In this document: one piece after another, positions 23,137 through 34,301 of the stretch | How positions within the stretch are numbered: the first letter of the stretch is position 1 | Layout of the letters: every line of letters starts with the position of its first letter | Source: Diaporthe sp. PMI_573 | Taxonomy: Eukaryota; Ascomycota; Sordariomycetes; Diaporthales; Diaporthaceae | Direction of reading: 5' to 3' | Assembly: GCA_021399435.1 (NCBI GenBank) | Contig: JAJTUP010000030.1 | Location: forward strand, 434,001-498,000 | DNA length: 64,000 bases | Position numbers and translations under genes: made by a program | The notes under the pieces: generated by a model | The model's input: the letters and a program-made list of their open reading frames with translations, nothing else | Database searches by the model: none | Told to the model about the DNA's origin: nothing

Positions 23137-25442
23137 TTACATTAGAGTAATAACAAATTGGCCCACATCTTCTCTGGTATATTTGAAGACTCTCTTCGAC
23201 TTCCGATGCTTTCTCGCATCGCTTCCGAGATCAGGCTTCAGAACCCCGTGCCCTTGACACCTCTCAAGGCTCTCGGCTTTGTCACTCTCCCCGTTTGCAA
23301 AGTCGAGGAAACAGTTCCAAACGTTTCTGACCTGTTCGTTGAAGCTGTATTCAAAGGTACCGCAGCGCCGGAATTTTCCACCGTCCTCTGGCCGTCTCTC
23401 CAGGATAAGACCACGGATGCCGGAAGCGCCGAGGCATGTGCGGGTCGGCATGAGCCATCGCTCCTCGTGTGTAGTGAAAGCCCATTCGGTGTTGACGTCC
23501 ATATCTCTTTCTAGGTACAGTTGGTAGTGTTCCCCGCTTGAGTGTTTGTATAGAGTCACCCAGGGAGCTTCAAACTCTTCTACTGATGGGCTGTCATCAT
23601 CATCCAGGTCGTCAGCGTCTAGATCGTCATCATCCAGGTCCCCGTCATCCCCATCATCATCGTTCACGTCGTCGTCGTCGTCATCATCCTCGTCTTCAAT
23701 ATGGAGTTTTCCATAAGCCTCACTGATGCCATCCTCTCCAGGGATTTTCCCATCCCAGTAATCTCCCGATACCGGGATTATCATAAAGGGAATGAGATAA
23801 CACTGGATTTTAAGCTCATCATGGCTGATAAATACCACGTCAGCTTCAGACTGTCCAGGGTCACCGTTCTGTATGTCGAGAATTTTGCAGATATCCCCGC
23901 CGCCGCGTTGTTCCTCCACAGTTTCGTCCAGGGCGAAGGGTATGACCTCGCCAACAATGCAAGCCCAGGACCACGAGGGAGCAACGTGCTGTTTTGTGCG
24001 GTGGCTCTTGTCGGAATTTGCAACCATCCAGGTCAGTTGTGCGACCAAATCGTTCTCCCACATCCCAGCGATGTACTTGCTGTCGAGGATGTCCCGCACC
24101 TTCATGGCAACGCCGTACAGCGCAATAAGCCTATCTGTATCCATCGTGATGGCGCAGGACGAGTATGCACTGACAATGGGACCCCAGATGTCAAACACAC
24201 CCGTGCCCTTCCGGCTCCCTTCGCTGCCAACCCGGTTGATCCGCATCCCCTCAGGCTCCGACAGCGGCTTCGCAAACCCCTTCGGGTACCGCTCGCAGGC
24301 CACCAGCGAATCGCACTCCCACACCACCTGCTCCGCGTCAAAATGCAGCACCCGCGGCGCCAGCAGGCGCTCCTGCAGGACCCAGGCCCGTACGTTGAGT
24401 GGCGCGTGCTGAAACGCCTCCTGCCAGGGCTCAAAATCGCACAGGTAGTGATGCACGAGATGGCCACCGGTCCACATCTGCACCTGGCAGGGCAGCAACG
24501 CAGCGCGGGCGTCGCGGTCGCGAAACAGGCCGCCGTGGCCGTCTGAAGAGGCCGTCGCAGCGATATCGACAATGGCGCTGCTGTACACGGCCTGCATGCG
24601 CACCGACTCGGCCGCCCAGTCCGCCTTGGAGTCCTGGATGATACAGAGGCTGTCGATCCATATGTAGGACAGGCCCAGGCGACGGGTGACCTCGACAGCA
24701 TGCCGGAACGTGGTGGAAAGTGCGGACATGGCAATGCCGGCCTTGCGGTCTGGGAGGGCGGCGACGGTCAGAGTGATAGGGACGAGTCCCCCCCAGCAGT
24801 GACTGAGTGTCGCATAGGGGGTGTTAACAGGGATCTCGTCGCGCTCGCGCAGATATACGGCATTTGCGTCTTTTGAGACGAGAAGAAGTCGAGTGGGCTT
24901 GAGAGCGGGCTCTTGGCGAGGGGGCTGGCAAGCTGGGTGGTGCGACTGGCATGTCTGCATCCACGAGGTGATTTGGGCCCAGGTTTGGGGGGAAGCGGTG
25001 TTTGGCCCGGGGTCCGGACCGTCGTAGAGAAGAGAGCGGAGATCTATGAGTCTCTTAGCTTTAGCCTTGATGAGATGTTCATAGGGAGTTCAGGGGATTT
25101 CAACTTGCCCTCCTTGAACTCGTAGAGTGAAAACACCACCGACTCATCTGAATCTTCATCTGGATTTTCATCTGAATCTTCAACTGAGTAGAATAGCTGA
25201 AGCTTGAGATGAGCGTCACCCGATTCCTCCGTCAACATTATCGTGAAGTGGAACTTCTTCGCGGCTGGGTTCGTCACACGCAAGGCTATAGTTGCGCAGG
25301 CGTGACAACCCTCACTAGCCGCAGCTTGGATTTTCGCAAGGCTGTTGTGGTGGCGGCCCTCCGCAACCCCGCCCTGGTTGATTGCGCTGGAAAGCCCTTT
25401 CGGGTTGGTAAATGCTTTGCGACACACTTTGCAGAGCGTCAT
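23137..25442 (-). CDS. HET-domain protein with Asp-rich tract
   Basis: Two exons, 25442-25109 and 25043-23137, 746 residues. The joining intron is GC-AG: donor GAGG/GCAAGT, acceptor CTCATAG, 65 bp; it gives FKEDLRSLLYDGP in frame. The N-terminus has CKVCRKAF and SEGCHACATIA, the Cys pairs common in front of HET domains. The HET domain starts near residue 188 (YATLSHCWGG), continues with YIWIDSLCIIQD and IDIAATASSDGHGGLF, and ends with RAWVLQERLLAPRVLHF. Residues of about 559-597 are an almost pure Asp run encoded by GAT/GAC repeats. HET proteins trigger incompatibility cell death on non-self contact. It looks intact, with no partner gene adjacent. Confidence 0.88.
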
Positions 25443-25725
25443 CGCGAAGAAACTGTTCTAATGTGTGCAGGGATGATTCACTCATGGGATACAGACATTT
25501 GGGGACGAGGACAAAAGAAAGAGAATATCATGATTTGAGAGGTGACGTTCAGTATTCGGCTATCGGTTTCAGCTGCGAAACTAGCAGCTCGTAGCGTCGC
25601 ACTATGAGACAGCAGCAAAAGCAATATTCGCCCAATGAACACTAGCGCCATGCGGCCGGCGTAGCTGCAACACCATCACCTGAGAGTCAAGCATCCTATC
25701 AGTGTTTAATAGATGAAGCCTTGGT
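25443..25725. other. upstream region of the HET gene
   Basis: Short non-coding stretch, presumed promoter; no element recognised. Confidence 0.3.
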
Positions 25726-26118
25726 TCAGACAGGATGGCCATTCACAAAAGAAGATGCATATAATTGCTCCTCAGTGGTTCGTTCCACAACATGGTGCGG
25801 GGTGGTTTGCGTCGCTCGTCCAATGAAACCGCAGGGTTGGCGCCGCGTTCTGCCTTTCGGTGCCATTGTCAGCTGGTGGTATTGTGCCAGCGTGGCCTGC
25901 GGGTTTGTGAGGTTGTTGAGTGGTTCCCACGTATTCTCGTCGTTGCCATGGCCTTTCCATTTCACAAGGTATTCTGTCTGTGGTCCTTCTCCGCGGTGGT
26001 TGAGGATCCTCTCGACCTCATATTCTTCTTCGTCCTCGAGCTCTGTGATCCGATCGAGCTGTGCCCGTGATGGGGCTGGTTCTAGAAGCGAAACATGAAA
26101 AATGAGGTGGATCTGCAT
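25726..26118 (-). pseudogene. Ty3/gypsy chromodomain fragment
   Basis: A 130-codon frame reads IFHVSLLEPAPSR, the end of a chromovirus integrase, then EYEVERILNHRGEGPQTEYL, VKWKGHGNDENTWEPLNNL, a chromodomain with the aromatic cage residues Y, W and W. Upstream of the first Met the match to integrase is lost, so this is only the 3' tip of a gypsy polyprotein. No LTR is seen nearby. It is not RIP-mutated. Confidence 0.75.
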
Positions 26119-26194
26119 TGATCGTGATGATCCTGAAAAGGAGGCTCGCTTTTATGAGTCCTTTCAAGCTGATTGTAAGGAAGAAGGCCCAATC

Positions 26195-28020
26195 ATGTCC
26201 ATTCATAAAGAAAACACCAAGAAAATGACTGAACCAGAGGAAGTTCGATGGAATAGGTGTGTATGAACATTGTACTCTGGAAGATATTCTAACGGTCTTT
26301 GGTTTAGGTATTGTACTATTCGCAAGCGTGACCCTGATGAATCCATGAAGGCCTGCAACGCTTCATTTATCAAGTCCTACTTGCACTGGCGTGTAAAGCA
26401 TTCTAGAATTCGAAAAGTGTCTTCTATTCTGACGTACTGGAATGTACTCAGTATGGTTTATGCTACGAAGACCCAACGCTATATGGACGGTGGTATGCTC
26501 TATGACATAGGCAATGTACGTTGGCCATTCATCCCTTGTGTATTCGAATTGGCGCTAATTGGGCCTGAAAGTGGATTCATGCGAAACTGGCACCTGCATT
26601 CAATTTAGATTATTCCAAGAAGGAGAAATCCGGGCTATTCGTCCAAGACTTGGACTTAATCCTCTACCATCATTGGGTTCACGACAAAGCCGTCTATGAC
26701 CATGAGCATTTGCGTGCGTCAACGTCTACAATTCTAGTGTTAGCCGGTGCCACTACATGCGCTCATTGGGAACGTTCTCTACAAACATGTAGAATTTCAA
26801 CTCTTCCCGCCTCCTGCCGGACAATCCCGTCCTCGTGTTGGACTGATCTTGAATTTAGAGCATCCCAAGGGGGGGAAGACCATACGATTTTTGGGTTTCA
26901 TGAAGAAGATGATCTAATTCATGATCCTGTCCTTCATGTTATGTTCCACGCCTTCGCTGATGGGGCGTCAGAGAATGAACTCACCTGTCCTGAACAGATA
27001 TATGATATGACCGTTCCAGAGTACCTAGACCGGATACGACTTCTGTGGAAGGAGGAGTGGCGTGAGCGCCCGTTGTTTAGAGACGTCGATGGCCTCCAGA
27101 TTGCCTTACATAAAGCTCTGAAGTACCGGAAAGTACGAGGATTCTTGATCCGTCTTGGTCGAGAGTTGGGGTACGCGAAGAAACTTGAATTCTAAGACCT
27201 GCGTCGTGGATCAGGCCAACAGCTGAACCGTAAGACAAGCCATTCCCTTAGCAGGACACGCACAATAAACTAATAGCTCTCAACAGAGGCTCTTACACCC
27301 GAGGAGAGAAACAAGGCAATGGGTCATAGACTCGGCGACTCTGGGACATATGTGCGATATTACATGCCGAACTTCATTGGGGCAGATGTTCAGTCTATTA
27401 TTTTCGGAAGCACCCCGCAGACGGATTTAATCCAGCTTATGGGTCGGCTTCATCGCCATCAGCACGCACCAAAGGCATTGACAGACCAGCAAAAGCTGGA
27501 GGTCACTCAAGATCCAAGACTTACTAGGTATGTGGAGAAGCGAAAGCGAGCGTTGGAAAGAATTAAACGCGCTGGATACGCTTCGGCCCCCGCCGCAAAG
27601 GATACACCTGATGGAAAAGCCTATGACAAGTACCGGAAGAAAGTCGAGAGTGTACGAAATGTCCTATCAAGAAAACGTATGGAACGGGCGGTTCGGGAGT
27701 TTCACGAAACGATACATTCAAAAGAAGTTGACCAACAACTGCAAGGGATCAAGCCTGTGGACCTTACACAATCAGATATGAAGTATGAACTTCCTGAGCG
27801 AGCACTAGTGGCAGGACTGTTCTCGCAGGTGGCTGAGGTCCAGAGCAGAGAAGAGCTCCATCAACTGCGAATGAAATTAGTCATGGCAATTGCTGGCCTT
27901 TGCAAGCGGCGCGAGAGTCCTTGCCGCCGCCCATCTCGGCAAGGTCGGAAGAGCGGTTCACAAACGCGCCCTTCCAAGCCCTCTAATCGCGCTGCTACCC
28001 CTATCAGTTTCCATTACTAG
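26195..28020 (+). pseudogene. decayed DUF3435 tyrosine recombinase (Starship-captain family)
   Basis: Starts MSIHKENTKKMTEPEEVRWN; an intron-like GTGTGT...TTTAG follows. The SAM-like part SSILTYWNVLSMVY and DIGN, the helix SGLFVQDLDLILYHHWVHDK, NVLYKHVEFQLFPPPAGQ, LRRGSGQQLN, KAMGHRLGDSGTYVRYYMPN and LIQLMGRLHRHQHAPKALTD all follow DUF3435 order. The box II Arg (RRG), MGH and the nucleophile Tyr region remain. Damage is clear: the first catalytic Arg reads Cys (ACATGC) near 26757, frame is lost there and again at the T-run near 26889, and TAA stands before DLRRG at 27193. An intron (GTAAGA...CAACAG) lies before KAMGH. These recombinases mobilise giant Starship elements; this one cannot. Confidence 0.8.
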
Positions 28021-28790
28021 TCTTTAGCCAAAGCACCAGGGTGAATTTTTGTCACGGGCTGCTCAAGTGGAGTTTGTCGCTGTTAGAGTCGAAAGACGAA
28101 AGGCGAGAAGCGAAGAGCGACCGATGAATAGTGAACTTGCCTGTAACCTGAGTTTCGGGCTTTTATTAATCCCCGCAAGCCCGAAGCTATCTGTTGCTAC
28201 AGCAATATCAAACTGCTGTGAGGTTTGGAATCCCTTTTGCTATTGAATAAGGTTTTTGCGTTTATGATACTGAGAAGTACTGTACAAGTAATATATGCAA
28301 ACACAGCTTTTTGCTTTGAGAGAATATATACTAAAACTGCCCTTTTTTCGCTCTCTTCTGCTAACATTATCGGGCTGGCAGATAGCTGAGATGCTTGTTA
28401 GATTGGATAAGCGGATCCCAGGAGACTTGGCTCGGTGAAAGGAAACGACATCAGAGTTTCGAACCCTGGTTGGTGACCAACAGAACCCAATCATGGCTCG
28501 TATTTAATCTGTTTACATAATTAGCTGGATATTTGTTAATGCCCTAAGTGGAGACTTCACCTGCCGTGCTGGGAAAGCATGGCCTGCCTAAACACTGCCG
28601 ATCTCCGCATCAATCTCGTCGTCGTGTATGGCCTGAAGTTGTGATTTGTTAAGTTAACTTAATTATCGCACAAGAAAAGCGGTCTTCAATAGAAGAAGAA
28701 GCGGTTATGGAAGAATACATTGCTAATCCTCAACGGACGCGGGGACTAAAGGCGACAGTCGGGTTGGATTGACGACACCGAAGCCGCTCT
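28021..28790. other. intergenic, distal promoter of amidohydrolase
   Basis: No gene. A T-arm-like motif on the minus strand near 28453-28469 (pol III B-box consensus) has no matching acceptor or D-arm, so no tRNA is called. Confidence 0.4.
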
Positions 28791-28797
28791 TGTGGAC

Positions 28798-28806
28798 TAT
28801 AAAAGG
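28798..28806 (+). promoter_or_regulatory. TATA box of the amidohydrolase gene
   Basis: TATAAAAGG, 132 bp before the ATG at 28938, followed by a CT/CA-rich leader (CAACAGCTTTGCCCCAGCA). This is the clearest core promoter in the window. Confidence 0.6.
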
Positions 28807-28937
28807 GTAGCTGGGACTGAAGTAAAAGTAGAACCATTCTCAACAGCTTTGCCCCAGCATCAATACTCTCAAAAGCACTTCAGCCTGCCTTTATTATAAC
28901 TTTTTCAACCACTCTGGGGAAGTAGCTCTCCTCTACT

Positions 28938-30419
28938 ATGTCCGGAAAATATCTCTTTACTGGAGGCCAAGTTGCCACACTGGACGACGAACTCGGAGAC
29001 TTTGGCAAGGGGGCTGTTTTTGTTGAGAATGGAACCATCAAATTCGTTGGTGACGTGGCAGATGTCCCTATAGAAGCTGCTGATGCTGATATCATTGACA
29101 CCACCGACGGTATTGTGATACCTGGTCTGGTTGATACTCACCGGCATGTTTCTATGTCTCTTACACGGGGCCTGGGTGCTGACCAAGCTCTCTTCCACTT
29201 CCTCTCCAATACGTATTTGAGATGGCTCCCCGCTACCTCCGTGGAGGACATGCACACTTCGGCGCTTGTTGGAGCCCTTGAGGCTATCGACAGTGGCGTC
29301 ACAACCATTCTTGACTCCTCCGAGTCCTTCCATTCTGGCTCCCACGCTGAAGCAGAGCTTCAGGGTCTGAAGGACTCTGGCATCCGAGCCTTCTTTTGTT
29401 TCAGCATGAGTGAGGACCAGTATGGCGATGCCCCAGCTGGACAGGATGGTTGGAAGGCTCGTTTCGAGCACGTTGAGCGGATGCGACAGGCGAATCCCAA
29501 CAAGGAAGAGCTTGTACAGATCGGCCTAGCATTAACCCAGCCCGGAACTGGCCCATTCAAACTCACCAAGACCGAGCTTGAGTATGCAGACCGTATGGGT
29601 ATGTTGTGCTGCTCCCACTCCTGCGGGGTGGTCAACTCCATGGTTACGAAGGATATCATTGAGCGTCACCATCATAAGCTGCTCTACCCCGGACACGTCT
29701 ACATTCATTGCAACGGCATGTCGCCTGAGGAAGTTAAGCTCGTGGCTGAGTCCGGCGGGAAGGTCTCTATCGCCACCGAAACTGAGATGCAGATGGGCAT
29801 GGGCATCCCCCCTTTCCGTCTATGCATCGAGGCCGGCCTGAATCCCTCCCTCAGTATTGACACATCTGCTGCCGTTGGCCCTGATCTTCTGGGGCAGATG
29901 CGTCTTGCTTTGCAGATGCAGCGGTGTCTTGATCATCATGCCGTCAATCAGCGTGGTGGGGTTCCCTCGGACGTAACCTTCACTGCGCGTGACGCTCTCA
30001 TCTGGGGATCACGCAATGGGGCCGAGGCCGTCGGCCTTGGCGACAAGATAGGCACTCTTACTCCTGGAAAGAAGGCCGATGTTGTTTTCATGTCCAACAA
30101 GAACCACATCAGCCCTTCCGCATTTCCCTTGGCTACGGCTGTTCTGCATTCGTCTCAGAGAGATGTTGATACTGTTATGATCGGTGGTCATATCAGGAAG
30201 CGGGATGGTGTCCTTGTCGGACACGACATGGAGGCTGTCCGGGCCAAGGGCAAGCTTGGTCTGCACCGGATCCTGAAGAACCTCGAAAATGTCCCCCCCG
30301 AGATGACTAAGGAGCAGGTCAAGCAGTACATAGTTGATGCTGACCGCTTCACCCGCGCTCAGTTGGCGACGGCTTACAGCCATGATCAGCTCAAGAACGA
30401 CTGGATGAGACAGAAGTAG
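28938..30419 (+). CDS. amidohydrolase / chlorohydrolase family deaminase
   Basis: Single exon, 493 residues, intact. A composite beta-sandwich N-terminus (FTGGQVATLDD) leads to a metal site typical of the AtzA/TrzN/cytosine-deaminase branch: H68-R-H70 in GLVDTHRHVSM, H227 in CCSHSCG, H257 in VYIHCNG and D308 in SIDTSAAVGPD. The C-terminal ALIWGSRNGAEAVGLGDKIG and LTPGKKADVVFM strands are also family-like. It should hydrolyse a C-N bond of a ring-bearing amine with one metal ion in the cytosol; the substrate is not predictable. There is no signal peptide. It is GC-rich and undamaged, unlike the relics on both sides, and lies just downstream of the decayed recombinase. Confidence 0.88.
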   Translation: MSGKYLFTGGQVATLDDELGDFGKGAVFVENGTIKFVGDVADVPIEAADADIIDTTDGIVIPGLVDTHRHVSMSLTRGLGADQALFHFLSNTYLRWLPATSVEDMHTSALVGALEAIDSGVTTILDSSESFHSGSHAEAELQGLKDSGIRAFFCFSMSEDQYGDAPAGQDGWKARFEHVERMRQANPNKEELVQIGLALTQPGTGPFKLTKTELEYADRMGMLCCSHSCGVVNSMVTKDIIERHHHKLLYPGHVYIHCNGMSPEEVKLVAESGGKVSIATETEMQMGMGIPPFRLCIEAGLNPSLSIDTSAAVGPDLLGQMRLALQMQRCLDHHAVNQRGGVPSDVTFTARDALIWGSRNGAEAVGLGDKIGTLTPGKKADVVFMSNKNHISPSAFPLATAVLHSSQRDVDTVMIGGHIRKRDGVLVGHDMEAVRAKGKLGLHRILKNLENVPPEMTKEQVKQYIVDADRFTRAQLATAYSHDQLKNDWMRQK

Positions 30420-31329
30420 AGAGATATCTGTACGGGCGGATTGGGAAGCTATTCCTGCACGACATTGGTATCACTTGTCAAGATACCATATCTACCTGAC
30501 AGCCCAAGTCTAGTGAAGCTTGGCAACCGGATTAGAGAGCTTATTTTAACTAAGAAAAGTATAGATGTATTGATCGTGAGGTCTTGTTGTTAGTAGCTAC
30601 AAGCTTTGTTACTTCAGGCTCTAAGATACCTCACTAAAACTAAAAATAAAAATATACTTAGCACTACGGCTCTCTCCAGTGTTGGTTGATTGCCATGCAT
30701 TCCGCTGCCGAGGAGGAGCTGCGATCCACCTTTGCCATATGTTTTGGATTTTTGTGACGAAGCCAGTTTTGGCTCATATCCCGCTCGTACACAGTTTGCA
30801 AATAATATGATTCTTACTGGCGACGGAGTTTACCTAAACTGTGAGTGACCATGTGACCATGCTCATGGATATGTGAACGCGGTTATGGGTTTTGGTGTCT
30901 TTTATTGATCTCCAAGTCGATTTAAACCTGTGCAGCAACATATTGGACCTCATTCGGCCTCATTTAAAACAATCCTTATATGCAATCGTGGGGCGATGCG
31001 TGTTGCTGAACCTTGATGGGAGTTAGAAGCACTTGGAATGAACCGCTCCATCTATTAAACAGAGCATCCTTACCACCACTGGTCGAAAGTAATGCATAAC
31101 TAAATATGAATATGGACTAGCTACAATTAAGCCAGAATTTCTGACCATCGATAGGTATGTATAGGTATATTGACTTAGTCGGTGATGAGCGGACAGCTCT
31201 GAGAAGTCCCCTCAATGTAAGTGTCGGAAGGTCAGCGGGTCTTAGTCTAGCCTCAGCCCCCGACCCCATCGCCGTAGCAGACACCTCACCGATCTTACAC
31301 ATACGGCCAATCCATCAGGACTACCATAG
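30420..31329. other. 3' flank and intergenic
   Basis: 3' end of the amidohydrolase transcript, then sequence with no supported gene. Confidence 0.4.
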
Positions 31330-31730
31330 CGCCAGCTCGGCGTCATCGCATGGCTCATTCACCGGAGCTGATGCCGAAGTGCCAGCTGTAAGATATGAGA
31401 AATGGCCTCTACAAGGGGGCCACGCTCAAACGCTTGGCCGTGAACGGCAAAGTGACCTTTCAACTGGAGTTCAGCTGGGAGCCGTGTGCCGGTGGCCGTC
31501 CGCCAGGCTCTCATAGCGGCAACAGAGCAACGAACCGAGCGAAGCACGGTTAGTCATACTTTCACCCGTGAGGAGGATGATCTCATTGTCAAATTAAAGC
31601 AAGTGCAGCAGCTTCCTTGGCCAGAAAATCCATGAAGAGTTTCAGCGATGAATTTCCACATCGGCGACCTCAGGGACGTCTTAAGGTTCACTACTGACAA
31701 AGCTAAGGAAGAGTGACAAGGGGGCTACAA
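31330..31730 (+). pseudogene. decayed Myb/SANT-like protein gene
   Basis: Three successive frames together follow a fungal Myb-like protein: YEKWPLQG in one frame, TLKRLAVNGKVTFQLEFSWE in the next, then HTFTREEDDLIVKLKQVQQL-PWPE. A further shift gives IHEEFQR and, after stops, LTKLRKSDKG, where the SANT-type third helix should be. At least three frameshifts and several stops; no expression as one protein is possible. The damage is mainly indels, not C-to-T changes. Confidence 0.5.
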
Positions 31731-32705
31731 GGAACTCCAGATAGAGTCGGGCCATGAGATATTTTCATTTTAAGAATTCACGGCACTTCTGTATCTTCGA
31801 ACGCCCTCGTCAGATGCTCCACAAGTGAAGTCGCGCTTTTGGGACTCTGATGCAGTAAACCTATCAAAGCAGTCGTACAGCTGTACAAGTGCTACACCAC
31901 GGTCTATATCGGAGAAGCTTTGTTCCATAGTCATTAACCAGCTAGATGGGAGAACACTCTGGAGTTAGTGAACTAACCTAGAAGGGGTGGAAGCGAAGGA
32001 AGACGGTGAATACATTGCCAGTGACACCACTGCTCAAGGAGTGTTCACCCTGATCCACTGTTGCCTCTCTCGATATCCAGTTATAAACCTAGTCTATGTT
32101 GCCTACCCTATAGCCAGACTTCAATCCCATCGTCATACAAAGGAGACCAGCTGGTTCAGACTAATAGGGCTTATCGCTAGGTCACAAATATGTAACTATC
32201 TTCAAAAGATCAGACTCGTAAGCAATATGTGAATGCTGCAAATCAAGTGGTGGTTGACGGGATGGAAAATACTTAAAAATTGGGGGGCCATAAGCTTTCC
32301 GTTCAGCCTGCCCCGCTTCAGCGCTTTTTCTCTCTAACCGAGGGTCCACTTTAATGTAGGATTTGCAAACTTGTCAATCCTGAAATATCGCACAGCGAAG
32401 TGGCCCACCCATGCAAGCATAGACACGAGGGACAACGGGAACCCACATCGTCGGCAATTACATACAGACAGTCTAGCTCTCTAGCTTTAAGTTCGTAAAT
32501 AGTATTATTAGCTCCATACCTATAACGTCGAAATGAGAATACAAGTGGCCAGACACGCTCCTCAGCCCCGCTGACTTCGGAGGACGACCAGGTTAAGCTC
32601 AGCACCTGACACCTCCAACTCAACTTCCACTTTCACTGACGTATCCTTCTAACCAATGGTTAGTGCTTATAAGCATAGCAAGGACATCCATTCTCACCAT
32701 TTAGT
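31731..32705. other. intergenic
   Basis: Nothing recognised; short frames only. Confidence 0.4.
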
Positions 32706-33195
32706 CTATCCATCCCAAGATCGCATCGTGACCACATAAGCCTGCTGTTTCTCATCCCACGTGCAGCGCAAGAAGTCAACCGAGCTTGACAAGTCAACAT
32801 TATCGACAAAAATACTCGTTCCGGTTGATTCATAAGTCCAGGGTTTCTCGTACATCTTACGCTGCCCGTCGAACACATTAAGTCGCACGTAGCCGATGGC
32901 AGCATTTCCAGTAAAAACATTAGAGACAGAGAGATAATTGTCTCGAGGAGGTATTAGCTTTTCTGAAGGTTAGTGGATCGAATGGGTCAGGTAGCAGTAG
33001 GGTGCACTGGAGGTCTTGTTGGGACGCTTGAGAGTGGTTCGGACAACTTTGTATTAAATTCGAGTAGGCTTCTGTCAGCCCTCCTCACAGTCCCTCCGAC
33101 ATCGTCTTACCCGCGGGCACGTATGGGTTGGCTCTAGTATACAGATAGGGAGGCTGGAAAATTCGGCCCTTAGACCTACTATTTTTGGCTTTAAA
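32706..33195 (-). pseudogene. 3' part of an unknown gene entering the palindrome
   Basis: Minus-strand exon 32962-32706 reads SVSNVFTGNAAIGYVRLNVF to RSWDG and stop. It is preceded by CTAACCTTCAG, a branch site and acceptor. A GTAAGA donor at 33110 joins it in frame to an upstream piece ending IFQPPYLYTRANPYVPA. Farther upstream the text turns AT-rich and stops, so the 5' part is missing. The family is not recognised. The upstream piece and the intron lie inside the left arm of the palindrome, and a second copy of both sits inverted in the right arm. Confidence 0.45.
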
Positions 33196-34013
33196 TAACT
33201 AGTTAATTCTAATCTTAATAGTAACTAAACTAAATATAGATAAACTTTAGAAATTAGGCTATTTAATAAACTAGGTTATATGCTTTTTGAGTAAAAAATA
33301 AAGGTAATGTAAAGATATAAAGTTAAGGTTTTAAAATAGCTTAAAAAATTAATTTATAGCTATTAAACTTATCTACCGATATATATATCTTATAGGTATT
33401 TAGAGAAAATCTAATACTAAGTCTAGAGTAACTCTCTATATATAGTACCTATATAAATGTTTTTATTTAATATAGGTAATAGTTATTTTTTATAATATTT
33501 TATAATTATTAAATAAAAATACTTATATAGGTACTATATATAAAGAATTACTTTAGACTTAATACTAAATTTCTTTTTAGTATCTATAAGATATATATAT
33601 TAGTAAATAAATTTAATAGCTATAAATTAATTTTTTAAACTATTTTAAAACCTTAACTTTATATCTTTATATTATCTTTATTTCTTATCTAAAAAGTATA
33701 TAACTTAGCTTATTAGATAGTCTGATTTCTAAAGTTTATCTACATTTAGTTTAGTTACTATTAAGGTTAGGGTTAGCTAGTTATTTAAAGCCAAAGATAG
33801 TAGGTCTAAGGGCCAAATTTTCCGGCCTCCCTATCTGCGTATCAGAGCCAACCCATACGTGCCCACGGGTAAGACGATGTTGGAGGGACTGTAAGGAGGG
33901 CTGATAGAAGCCTACTCGAATTTAATACAAAGTTGTCCGAACCACTCTCAAGCGTCCCAACAAGACCTCCAGTACACCCTACTGCTACCTGACCCATTCG
34001 ATCCACTAACCTT
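32966..34013. repeat. 1,048-bp inverted repeat (palindrome)
   Basis: Arms 32966-33472 and 33507-34013 are reverse complements along their length, with mostly transition differences and a 34-bp AT-rich loop. The outer 215 bp of each arm have normal base composition; the inner 290 bp are very AT-rich. No convincing target duplication flanks it (TTCTG on the left, TAGAA on the right). Transcripts could form a long hairpin. Confidence 0.9.
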
Positions 34014-34301
34014 TAGAATAGTATAGTGCCCGGCTTTTTTGGAGGCTTTATTAGAAAAAAACTTCTAGTTTTTAGTGGCTAGATTTTAAGTAGTAGCTAT
34101 AACTGCCGGCCTGGTTATTAACTAGGGTAGCTACTTACTATTAATTATAGTATAAATATTACAGTCTACTTTATTAACATACTGATACTTAGAAAGTATA
34201 GTAATAAGGCTGGTAAAGATTTAGTAATAAATTTATTTTTTTAGACTTAGCTATTAGAAACTAACAGGTAGTTAATTACTAATTAGTATTAATATGGCCT
34301 T
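34014..34301. other. AT-rich RIP-like spacer
   Basis: Between the palindrome and the copia element; no gene. Ends with GCCTT, the left target duplication of the copia element. Confidence 0.5.

Noticed and set aside
23701..24546. 281-codon plus-strand frame
   Set aside because: Opposite the HET domain; a shadow.
28441..28480. T-arm/B-box motif GGGTTCGAAACTC on the minus strand
   Set aside because: No matching acceptor stem, D-arm or anticodon arm at the right distance, so not a tRNA.
31157..31516. 119-codon frame as a gene
   Set aside because: It covers only one of the frames of the decayed Myb-like gene and changes frame within the homologous text.
33770..33782. Telomere-like GGTTAGGGTTAG
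   Set aside because: Only two units inside the AT-rich palindrome arm; no array.
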